From positions 43,962,196 to 44,026,195 of the forward strand of contig NC_092868.1 in the NCBI RefSeq assembly GCF_032062135.1: a stretch of 64,000 nt of DNA. The letters are read 5' to 3'. Shown one piece after another: positions 54,790 through 64,000 of this stretch. Origin of the DNA: Pyxicephalus adspersus (Eukaryota; Chordata; Amphibia; Anura; Pyxicephalidae). The translations under genes were made by a program, and so were the position numbers. The notes below the pieces were generated by a model. That model made no database searches. It saw nothing but the letters and a program-made list of their open reading frames with translations, and had not been told where the DNA came from. Position 1 is the first letter of the stretch. Each line of letters begins with the position of its first letter.

Positions 54790-55820
54790 GCTCCTATAAT
54801 TATCCTGATAGTTGTGTTATTGCAGTAACAAAAGCACTGCATCTGTTGGTCTCCTGAGATTTCGAATGAGATTTGGTGAAGCCATTACTGTGCTGTTCAA
54901 TATTCTCCTCGCTGGAGCAAAAGCTGTACCTGAAGACCTGTGGATTTGTGTTTATTGTACTCCATCACTGCTTAGCACTTTACTCTTTCATTTAAAAGTC
55001 ATCAAATCACCAACCTTTAGAAGTGGAACTCTAAAAGTAGGAAGCAGAGATCCACCTGTCGGGAAGGTCATCCTCACACCAGACACAGTTAAAAGGCATG
55101 TGGTAAAATATCAACTGTAGGGGGAACCAAATGCAATTTGTGACAATCCTAAACATTATGACACTTGTTTCAGAACTTTTGCAAATTAATATATTTCAAT
55201 TGCAGATTCACACGCTGCTCAAGATGCAATAATTTAAGTAAAAGTCACCAAGGTCACAGTGGGGTCCCATCATCTCTTTTTGCTTCACTCTAAATAGCAA
55301 TAAATAGTATTATTAGTAACTCGGTAAGTTACACTTACTGTAAGTTACACTTACTGCTCACTGCCTTAACTATAAATAATGTTTAGTAATTTTGTAAAAA
55401 AAAGCCAAAAAACTCTCAAATACAAGAACTTGTCATTCATTTAGGTATAATGAAAAAAGGAACAATCTTTTTTTTCACAGTTGAAAGTCTAAAAGTGCCA
55501 AAAGCGATAATTCCATGTGAAACCCAAATATTTAACGATTCTGGAGAAAGTGGTCTATTGAACACCCTGAGCATGTTAGCATCCCAGTGGGTGTTTTATG
55601 AGTTTATTACCAGTTGGAAAAACAAAGGAGAACTTTATAAATTTAACTTTCTACGCTTTCCGTACCCCTTGCAGGATTGTAGGAGCAATCGTTCCCTAAT
55701 TAGCACACCCTTCCGTCCACATAATTAGTGCTTGACCTGTGTGCCTCTAACCTCAGCTTGGAAACCATATTTCAGACCACAGTAAATTATAGGGTGATAT
55801 AGTCTGTAATCACAAGGGGG
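54790..55820. promoter_or_regulatory. Candidate conserved noncoding blocks
   Basis: 54820-55110 and 55440-55780 are complex and repeat-free. The second holds two TAATTAG sites about 25 bp apart (CCTAATTAGCAC near 55694 and CATAATTAGTGC near 55719). Frames of 102 and 92 codons cover these blocks but have no family signature. Enhancer role is inference. Confidence 0.24.
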
Positions 55821-56842
55821 CTGTTACTTCTGAAATACTTTCCTCAAAAAATGTCCCCATTATGTCGAAATACTGTATCCACAGCCATGTCATCATATAC
55901 AGAAATAATGTGGATTTTATGGGTCTCCAACTGATCCTCTGACATCATCAACACTTTTCCCATGGAAGAAACTCCGAGCTGGAAAAATGCTTAAATGTAT
56001 TAAGAGGGCCATTTAGTTGGTTCCTTTAACCAATGCCTGTGGAAATTCTTTTCGGTGGTTTCATGCGTTCTGGCAAATGGATAGAAGCCATTTTTTTTAT
56101 TTAAGAAGGAAAATGATGGCAATGTTTTCAGTGAGATAATAATTTATTTTACATAAATAATATCACTTTTCACTTTTGGGGTCATAAAAACAGATGTGAA
56201 GTGTTCGCTGCTACGAGCATACACGCCAATTAAAAATTTATGGTGGTGTTGTAAGTTTTCTGGAAGAGAAGAATGTATGTTCTTTTCTTACTAACATTTA
56301 CATAAGCATGGAAGTTAAGGAAGACTAAAATGTTTGAGAAAAGCAGGACAATTTTTATTACCACCATATGACATATTAAAGAAATAGAATATTCCAAAAA
56401 ATATTTTCCAGGTAAATATAAATGATAAATACATAGTTTAAGGCTTTTTGAAACTAGCTGAATTGTTCTGCTAATCCGTGCCTACACTGAATATTATCTA
56501 GCGCTCATGGATCAATATAACAGAAAGCAGTGTTTTATATTTCCAGGGTCAGTCTACCTAAAAGTGATATTTTATAGGTCTAGCCTGGTGGCTTGTTATT
56601 TGTCTTCTTCTCCACTCCAAAAGTGAGGTCTCTGCCTTTATACCTGACTATATCCACCTGCAAGTTTTGGATGTTTCCATCATCATTTGTGTGTTTCCTT
56701 TTCGCCTTCTGCATTCTCTATGATACCAAATAAAGTGACTTATTTACCAGGAAGAGTAGGAACCACTCAAACCACTTAAAGCCAACGTAACAGTAAAGAC
56801 ACCCTGGTAGTAGCGCCTCCCTTCTTTAGTAAAATTTAAATA
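55821..56842. other. Noncoding DNA
   Basis: Nothing recognised. Confidence 0.4.
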
Positions 56843-57311
56843 TACAGGTAGTACTCGGGTTACATACAAGATAGGGGTTGTCCCTAAGTTGAATTTGTAT
56901 GTAAGTCGGAACAGGTACATTATTTTAATAAATGCAATTAGGTCAGATGTTTGTCTCAACATATTATTAGGCAGCGTGGTGTCAGTTACTGTATAAAATC
57001 CTCACTGTGAGTTAATCACAAACAAAGCAAAAAAAAAAAAACTTTATATGAAGTCTAGACATTCAATAACTTCTGAAGCAAGCTGTGCTTTGATATGCAA
57101 AAAGAAACAGCTGCAGAGTTTGTTTTGGTCATTAAAGAGTTACAAGAACTTGCAGAAGAGCTCAGTCCTAGCTGTGTTTAGCAAAGAATTTCCTCTGCAA
57201 GTCATGCAACCGTTCCTTCCCCCCATCCAGCCTCCGTCTTGCACAAGAATGAGCATTTGTATCTAGGAGATGTCCATATGTCGGGTGTCCTTAACTCGGG
57301 GACTACCTGTA
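56843..57311. mobile_element. TIR element with TA duplication (CAGGTAGTCCC ends), copy 2
   Basis: Body 56845-57309 between TA dinucleotides. Left end CAGGTAGTACTCGGGTTACA, right end TTAACTCGGGGACTACCTG. Shares with 41159-41657, in opposite orientation, GTGTCAGTTACTGTATAAA, CCTCACTGTGAGTTAATCAC and AAGCTGTGCTTTGATATGCA. No transposase frame. Confidence 0.86.
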
Positions 57312-58374
57312 ATTGTTCAATAAAAGGAATATTTTTACAATATTCCTTCTTGCCGGACAAAGGGACCCAAAGGTCCACTTCCTTATTTGATGTGTTGCTG
57401 CACCCTTACTGGCATTGTGAAACCTGTAGTCTCAGTTGCCAGAGTTAGAAGAGTGCTGGCTGAAATGGAAATTAATAATTATCTAAGTATTTTTCTTAGG
57501 TTTAAAGTTTAGTCCTAAAGTACAAATATTTAAAAGTAAATCAGCTAAATTTGTATATATTGCAGCTTAGAGTCCGTAGATGTGGTAAATCATTATTTTT
57601 ATATTTATTTTGGTTTCCTTTATATTCAATGGGTGATCCATGAGATAATGTAACCTGCCATTGGTGAATTTATTGTAAAGAATGCCCAATGCCTGAATGT
57701 AAAACTGATTTTTGAGTAGTTTATTCACACATGAGAAGCAAGCATGAAAAATCAGCAACTTGCAGTACAAGTTGTAGGGGAATTACCAAACACCTAAACT
57801 GCATACTCATTCTGGGTCAATGATTCAGAAGATAATAAAGGCAGAGGATCAGTACACCAATCGGACAAGCTGTATATTTTAGAACCAAGTCAAAAATGGA
57901 AACTTTTTTTCTCAGTATCAATTCCCTTCAAAGTGGCTACATTCACTCCTCTTGCATCTATGAACGTACAGCATTATTCCCGTTTTACAGCCACTTTGTC
58001 AACTGTGGTAAGTGTAATGTTAGATAAACTGGTAGATTTACATTTAGATAAGTGAATAATATATTACAGATTTACTATGCTGAACAGCTTGATCTGTTCA
58101 AGAAAGTTAAAAAATACCAGACTTCTTGGCAGAAAACGCAGATAATAGAACTACAGTACATAGACAAAAAAGTTCTCAGGAGGTATAAGACACTGGCAGG
58201 CGGTCCAACGTTACTAAAGCTCCCAAACACTGAAAAAGTGCAGACTAAACCTTCAAAGAGGGCAAAGAGCTATCAATTTTAGTTTAAAGCTCATCAACCA
58301 ATAATATAAAGCCTTCTGGATTTAAAATAAAGAATTGTTAAACTTAATGCAGTATGTACTTTCTTCATATTGTG
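57312..58374. other. Noncoding DNA
   Basis: Nothing recognised. The 76-codon frame at 58052 is lysine-rich and lacks a signature. Confidence 0.4.
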
Positions 58375-58760
58375 ACACAAAGGCCGGATTGGAGGTGGAA
58401 GGGAGATTTATTTGCCCAGGATTCCTCTTTTGTGTGAGGTATATTTGCCCAAGATTCCTCTCCTGTGTGAAGTAGCAGGTGGAAGACTCTCACCTGTGAG
58501 ATAATTAATGAAGAAACACTGAGGGTGGGGATATAACACAGAGCCAGGAGCTCAGTCAGGAGCCTAACTTGGAGAGACACAGACAGGGGTCTGTGCAGGC
58601 TCAGCGTAGCTTGGAAAGACACAGGCAGGGGTCTGTGCGGGCTCAGCTTGGCTTGGAGAGACACAGACAGGGGTTTGTGTCAGTGCTGCTCTGTTTTGAG
58701 AGACTGTGGACTGTGTGGGAGAGCTCTGTTTGGAGGCGCAGACAGGGCCTTCGGGAGTGA
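58375..58760 (+). repeat. LTR-like repeat region
   Basis: The layout recalls frog LTR 5' regions: a CACAAAGGCCGGATTGGAGG start, GGTGGAAGACTCTCACCTGT, GATATAACACAGAGCCAGGA and a GC-rich 3' part. A TATA-like GGATATAACAC near 58530 precedes the tandem units. Without a partner LTR, duplication or internal region this stays tentative. Confidence 0.35.
58568..58693 (+). repeat. 42 bp tandem repeat, three units
   Basis: Units start at 58568, 58610 and 58652 with CTTGGAGAGACACAGACAGG or CTTGGAAAGACACAGGCAGG, followed by GGTCTGTGC and GGGCTCAGC. As 42 is 14 codons, one frame stays open over all units and gives a basic 14-residue peptide repeat. The frame is probably incidental. Confidence 0.88.
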
Positions 58761-58769
58761 GTTCACAAG

Positions 58770-58985
58770 AACAGAGGCACAGCCTTTGTTAGTTTACTTG
58801 TCATTAGAAGTGACAATTAGCCAAAGCATTGCTCAAGCCATGGGCTGTCATTTCAAATCAATCAGCAGACTTGATCATCTAAAGAAGCAGCTTTTATTCT
58901 TAGCTCACTTTTTATTATTCAAAGCATTATGCCATTCTAATAGAATAAATGATAATATTCCAAAATTCTGAGTATGATCCAAGTC
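58770..58985. promoter_or_regulatory. Candidate conserved noncoding element
   Basis: Dense complex sequence: CATTAGAAGTGACAATTAGC, GGGCTGTCATTTCAAATC and AATCAGCAGACTTGATCATC. No repeat match. Role is inference. Confidence 0.25.
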
Positions 58986-59259
58986 TCTCAATTCAAACCA
59001 TTGTCTTTCTTGTTAAGGGCATATATCAGTGGAAAAGGTTTATAACCTTTACAGGTCTTTGCCCTAGGCTGTCATCCAGATTGACCCTTATTGTAAGGCA
59101 CTATTGGGCTCAATCTTAAGTAGCATTTTTGCTAGTATTCCTAGGGGTGAATGAAGGATTGGTGAGAGGATAAAAACAAGGATATAAAACCGAAAGTTAA
59201 AATGTTCAAAAAATTACTTTCATAAAAAAATATGTCCTGATCTGACAGTTCTATGGCCT
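58986..59259. other. Noncoding, nothing recognised
   Basis: Spacer. Confidence 0.4.
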
Positions 59260-59480
59260 AGATTAACTGGTTTATTCCTTCAGCGTATGTTAAACAATTC
59301 TCAGACATTATGACTGCTTCTGTTTAAGCGGGCATGACAGAAGAAGACTATTGTTCTCGTGTTTGTGATTTCTTTGGCAATTAATGTGCGTTGTGCTGAA
59401 ATATTGTACTTCTTTATAGCAGTCCAAGCACGTTCGTTAGAATTCCAGATAAGTCAGCTTGGAAGAATAAAGCACAAATC
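59260..59480. promoter_or_regulatory. Candidate conserved noncoding element
   Basis: Complex block with GCAATTAATGTGCGTTGTGC and GCGGGCATGACAGAAGAAG. No repeat match. Low-confidence inference. Confidence 0.2.
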
Positions 59481-60819
59481 CTACAGAAAGAGTGCGAGAA
59501 TACGAGTGCTTTGCTCAATGGGAACTCATTGTTGAAATTCCCTATCACTTACCATTTAGCTAGCAAAAGAATAACAGTGGTCCCAGATTGCATTCATTTA
59601 CCAATATGTGGAAAAGCCACACACAAGCTCCAGGGCAGGCAGGTAGTTGTGTACCAGTTATTACTGCTGTTTTCAGGATCAGATCAGAGATAGATGGCAG
59701 CTTAGACTTACAACATTTTCCTTTAGTGGATTCACTGGTTAAAAGAAAATAACAATATAAAATATAATAATAAACACAAATTATTATTATAAAACTCTAT
59801 TGCCCTGAAAGGGGTAACCTTGCAAAGCTTGCCCAAATTTTGGTGTTGTCCCTCCTAGGCTTTGTAATCCAGTTCTGTATTTGTTCCTGGTTCAATGAAT
59901 GGTTATTGAAACCACTTCCTGTAATCACAGGGTGTCAAAATTCCACCCCTTCAAACTGGAACAATAACATATCATTACATGATGCTGCTCCCATCAGCAC
60001 TCTGGACCTACCCAAGACTGATTAGGAAGCCATGACATCACCTACTTTTATTTAAATTAAATAGGGTGGTTGTTTCAGGAATGTAGGGTGGGGTTGAAAT
60101 TGGACTTGGATATTGGTTCATATCTGCACATATAACACAGCTAAATGATGTCTCTACCATGGGTGCATACCACAGGATGACAATGCAGGAGCACAATTGG
60201 AAGACAACCAGTTACAAGAAAAACTCTATACCAGAAAATGCCTAAAAAGGACCTTCATTAAAGGGTTCAAAGATATTATTTTAAAGAAACCTGCATTTTT
60301 AATAAGGTAGGAAACAGCTTCCGAAATTTCAATAGCATGTTCAAGCCTTTCAATGAGAAGGTTTAGAACGCTACTAAAAGTATTTGAGTGAGTTTAATAC
60401 CGGTCAATAGGTCATTTGTAAAATGCTAACGAAGAAATAATTCGCTAATTAAATATTTAAATATTAGAGTCTTCCCAGCAAGATAGTTTTGGAGGTCATT
60501 GGAGGTCTGTAGTTATAAAACTGAACAAATGTAATAAATTGGAGAATTCTGGAAGGTATATATGTGTTTAGACGTTCTTTAATAGTTCATAACTGTGTAC
60601 ATGTGCTGCTGGCCTGATGATTTCAATATTTGCACTTGATAATCAAATTTGTCTTATTGCCTTGCATTCATTTCTTTATCTATACATACCAACGCAGGCC
60701 CGTGCCATGGTGATTATTTAGCATAGAAGTTCCACTTTGTTCACTTTGTAAATAATAAAACCCCAAAAACATAAAAGATAGAAAAGTTGGAATCTAGCAC
60801 ATAGCTAAGCCACACTTTT
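59481..60819. other. Noncoding DNA
   Basis: Nothing recognised; short frames lack signatures. Confidence 0.4.
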
Positions 60820-61050
60820 ATGTGTGCAAGTTTAAAAAATCTTCATTAAATCATTTTATTCAATGTGCTGCCAATAGAGGCAAGCCCCACAATGCATTGC
60901 AGTTTGGGTGCAGCAGCATGTGGTTAAACAGCAGGTCACGTACAAAGGTCTCCAACTCTGGCTTAATTAAGGTTGACAATTGGCTCCAGACCAAATATGC
61001 AAGCCCACAGCCTTTAAACAAAATAGGAAATTCGGGACCATAAATTAGAT
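60820..61050. promoter_or_regulatory. Candidate conserved noncoding element
   Basis: Complex block: GTGCTGCCAATAGAGGCAAG, CCCACAATGCATTGCAG, GCAGCAGCATGTGG and GGCTTAATTAAGGTTGACAA. A 73-codon frame here has no signature. Role is inference. Confidence 0.25.
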
Positions 61051-61469
61051 GGTTGAACTGAGAAGTCTAAATGGTGTTTTGTTTCATATATTTATATCTA
61101 TGGATTGTCAAAAACAAAACAACCATTCAAAAATCCTATTAAAAGTAAAGGAGTTAATACTGAAAATATTGCGGTCAGCGGATTTTAGCCACATTGCAAA
61201 CTATTGATAGTGCCTAGGGTGGTTTTAAAGTTAAAATATGGCTTTTTAAAATAGTTTGGAATCTAATTAATTTTTTTTCGAAAATTTAAACATTGTTAAA
61301 CCCTCTTTTTGGGGAAGGAAAAGTAAAATCTGCTTATGTATACATTTGGATATGTTAATCATTGTGCGGTTTGTTTCTGTTTCTAGCTTTGTCACATAAA
61401 TAAAAATACACATTAAAAACAGAGGCTTAATTGATTCAGGATCTATAAATAAAACAAAAAACATGCCTT
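61051..61469. other. Noncoding, nothing recognised
   Basis: AT-rich spacer. Confidence 0.4.
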
Positions 61470-62010
61470 CCAATGATTTCCTTGATCTTCTATGTAAGGG
61501 GGCAAAGTAGGACGCCCGTAAAACAGGCATCGTTATATTAATGATGACCTTACATGTCCACTCCTCGAAGACTTGAAAACTTGTCGTGGTGACGTTAAAA
61601 ATAACTAATCACACAAATGTCAGCATTTCTTTGCGGCAAAAATAGTATTACATTATTAAAAAGGCCCAGGACACAGATAGCGCTATTGACAAAATAAAAT
61701 CTCTGTGGAGCTAAGTAAATAGACTTGGGTAAACAGACTATTAGTAGCCCACTTAAAATAAACAGACAGCATTTTTGCCATATTTTTATCTTGCCTTCGA
61801 AGCAAAGCCCATGGAATAACATTGGAAGGCAACTTGAAACCTGATCTGCAATGACTTCTGATCACTGCATGACCTAAAACTGCTTTGATGAAAAAAACAA
61901 GTAATTTGAAATAATATGAAAAAGTGTTATAATTAAAAAAAATGGGAATCCCAAAGGTCCTGTGCAGTGTTTTGCTGGAAGGTTCATGGTTAAGCAGACT
62001 TTTACCATGA
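61470..62010. promoter_or_regulatory. Candidate conserved noncoding element
   Basis: About 540 bp, complex and repeat-free, with CATCGTTATATTAATGATGA, GTCGTGGTGACG and TTGCCTTCGAAGCAAAGCCC. The window's longest open frame (166 codons, minus strand, 61683-62183) overlaps it. That frame has no recognisable domain, runs on into a repeat and has biased lysine/phenylalanine use, so I read it as chance. Confidence 0.25.
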
Positions 62011-62139
62011 ACCACATTTTTTACATTATATAAAAGGGAGGCTAAACCTTTTAAATAATGAGTGTGAGATAATAAAAAAGTTTTCTTAAATATTTTTTTT
62101 TTACATTTTGACCCTTCCCCTTTTATCTTTACTGCTGTG

Positions 62140-62480
62140 GCGGTAAAGACTGAAGGAGAAACCTGCAGCCTCCTGGGATACATATGTCATATATTGGGAT
62201 CACAAGATCAGGCATGCACAGAAGGGGCTTTCCTGGATGATGCCAATCTCATGCATTTTCAGGAAGACGCGTCACCATATTTCGTGTCTGCGCAGTGCGA
62301 GATCAGGTGGCGTAAGAGGAAGCCCAAGAGGAATAAAGAAAATGGATGTGCCCACTGTTCAATCCGAAGCAGAAAGAAAGAAAGAAACCAGGATGGCGTG
62401 GACCCTCCTGGACCTGTTATGCGGAGGGATCGATATCTTTACAATTGTTATTTTCTTTTTTATTTGCTGAAAGTCCCACT
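62140..62480 (+). repeat. Interspersed repeat, 3' part
   Basis: GGAGAAACCTGCAGCCTCC, GGGCTTTCCTGGATGATGCC, CATGCATTTTCAGGAAGACG, GCAGTGCGAGATCAGGTGGC, GGGATCGATATCTTTACAAT and an end AAAGTCCCACTTTAA. From memory this is a common frog repeat. Shorter relatives are at 12083 (minus) and 43262. The 115- and 77-codon frames are incidental. Confidence 0.55.
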
Positions 62481-64000
62481 TTAACTGTATGTGTACTTTT
62501 CATGTATTATCACTTTTCTGTGCCATAAACTGCTAACAGTCCTACACCCCAACGTGCTAACCAAACACACCTCATTTCCACTAAATTATGCAGTAACACA
62601 CTGCCACAAATTTCGGAAAATTGGTGGTCTGATATTCCTGTCCATTCTGGTGCTTTTGCAGCCCATTTATTTCACTGGGCTATCTTACTATAATACAGTT
62701 AAATCCAGACTAAGGACAGTTTGAAGATATAAAATACAAGCAGTAATATACTCCCTAGCAAACATGGGGGGTAGTAAGCTTATTTTTGTGATCTGTAATA
62801 TGAATGTGAAATGGTAAGGGATCCGTTTTAGCAAATTGGTAAACTTTGGTGAAAATCTGAACTGGATTGGACTAATTTACTTCAACAAATTCTGGTGAAC
62901 CAGTTACTATCTATAGAAACTTAAAGCAGGATAGGTGAGTGTATTTAAAAAAATTGCAATCTGGCAGGTAAAGTTATTGAATTGCCAAAAGGACATTGCT
63001 TGTTCCTTCTGCCATAAAGGAGCCATCTGATCGCAATTTATCGAAATAAAAGGGTTTAATTCTGATTTAAAGAAACATTTTATATAACCTGATCCAAACA
63101 TTCTTTTTATGCTACAAAGGTAAAGGGGTTATTAGCAATTCTCCATATAAGGACAGCAACAGGACATTTTTTTCCAATTTAAAAAACAAAAAAAACTAAT
63201 TGTTTTACCTTCTGTAAGAAAAGCACCTCTTTCTTGTAGTGCCTTTCTAGTAAAAATACAATATCCGGTGTTTGGAGCTCAACAAGATGGTCATCAGGTG
63301 TTGCTCATAATCCATCCATCACCATTTCACTGCCTTGTAATTCGTTTGCCTAAGTGTTTGTTTTACTAGCAAGCATCTATACTAGTTCACTTACCCTGAA
63401 GCTACAATCTAATTTGACCTGGTAAAGACATAACAACGCTTTGACTGCTGAGCCAGCCATTGTGACTTGTTTGTCTTTCCACCATAAAATTGGTTTATAG
63501 TATTACTCAGTGCTAAAGAAATGGCTGTTGTTATGGAGAACTAAAAGCAGACAGGAAAAGCTATTAAAGAGAACGTCTATTCACTAAGTAAAAAAAAAAT
63601 TAAACAAAATCTGTTTTCAAGCAGTTATATTGGTCATTGGACATTTTTTAGTCTGCAGAAATAATAAATGCTTTTGTTAGCAGTGTCTATGCAATGTACA
63701 TGAATTCCTAAAATATATATTGTCTCCCTAGAGCTCATGCAAACTTATTAAGTAAATAACCATTAAATATTGTAAAATGTGTATTTATTTATTTAATTTG
63801 ATTTAATAATTAATTTATGTGACCATACTGGCTTTCTTCTCTCCCTCTTCCTGAGTGCAGGGGACATGGATAGGAGGTATGATGATGGCAACACAAAGTC
63901 AAATTTTCTGGGCAACGCTAAGAGGAGAGCATTCCAGGTTGATCAGTCAGCCTGGTGTCTCGTACATTTAGTTAGATAGAAAGATACATAAATATGTATT
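62481..64000. other. Noncoding DNA to the window end
   Basis: AT-rich, no gene and no repeat that I can pair. 63780-63825 is a nearly pure A/T tract. Confidence 0.4.

Noticed and set aside
55450..55728. Possible exon after a TTTTTTTTCACAG acceptor-like site at 55480
   Set aside because: Polypyrimidine plus CAG is common by chance. The frame downstream has no family signature and I see no convincing donor.
58375..58760. Endogenous retrovirus
   Set aside because: Only LTR-like features; no gag, pol or env reading frame, no second LTR and no primer-binding site that I can support.
61683..62183. 166-codon open frame, minus strand, the longest in the window
   Set aside because: No recognisable domain or motif, it crosses from unique DNA into a dispersed repeat, and no promoter or splice context is visible. 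A frame of this length can occur by chance in 64 kb.

Overview
This 64 kb window looks like vertebrate, very probably anuran (frog, ranoid type), nuclear DNA. It is AT-rich, has no long reading frame, no operon structure and no ribosome-binding sites. It is crowded with interspersed repeats of kinds I associate with frog genomes: V-SINE-like elements whose 3' end reads GCGCTGCGTAATATG-TTGG, several hAT-type non-autonomous DNA transposons with TIRs such as CAGTGGTCGCCAACC and CAGTGTTTCTCAACC, TA-flanked TIR elements and Harbinger-like elements with TWA duplications. The anuran assignment rests on memory of repeat families, not on a search.

I find no protein-coding gene that I can defend. All open frames are short (166 codons at most), and those I checked lie in repeats, in low-complexity sequence or in unique sequence without family signature. 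One very weak candidate is a 16-codon first exon with a splice donor at 30108-30155. The window is best read as intron or gene desert.

Layout. 1-5.0 kb: a purine-rich CAGG repeat, an anuran repeat and unique DNA with a candidate regulatory block (4.1-4.7 kb). 5.0-9.9 kb: a TA-type MITE abutted by a hAT with a perfect target duplication, a SINE, a 17-18 bp minisatellite and two further hAT copies. 10-20 kb: mostly unique DNA with a hAT copy, a 720 bp inverted-repeat element, C/T-rich repeat DNA and a minus-strand SINE. 20-26 kb: SINE scraps and two strong hairpins (23.8 and 24.3 kb). 28-33 kb: a hAT nested in another hAT, a Harbinger-like element, a pogo-like element and a MITE. 34-39 kb: two SINEs and long unique blocks. 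39-42 kb: two hAT copies and a TIR element inserted in a Tc1-like fragment. 43-46 kb: a second nested hAT pair and another hAT. 47-50 kb: a run of MITE, TIR element with an internal minisatellite, Harbinger-like element, LINE-like tail and an AGCT-rich degenerate tandem array. 51-57 kb: Harbinger-related DNA, a hAT inserted in a MITE and a second copy of the 41 kb TIR element in opposite orientation. 58-64 kb: a 42 bp tandem repeat in LTR-like DNA, several candidate conserved noncoding blocks and a repeat tail.

There is no gene set to act together. Insertion order can be read from target-site duplications: hATs entered MITEs and older hATs, and a TIR element entered a Tc1-like copy. Blocks of complex unique sequence with clustered homeodomain-type TAATTA sites are possible cis-regulatory elements, but that needs cross-species alignment. 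The strongest structural oddities are the 89 bp-arm palindrome at 23821-24009, its 40 bp-stem neighbour at 24261-24354, and the AGCT-dense array at 49455-50225. I did not see a convincing new biological system.
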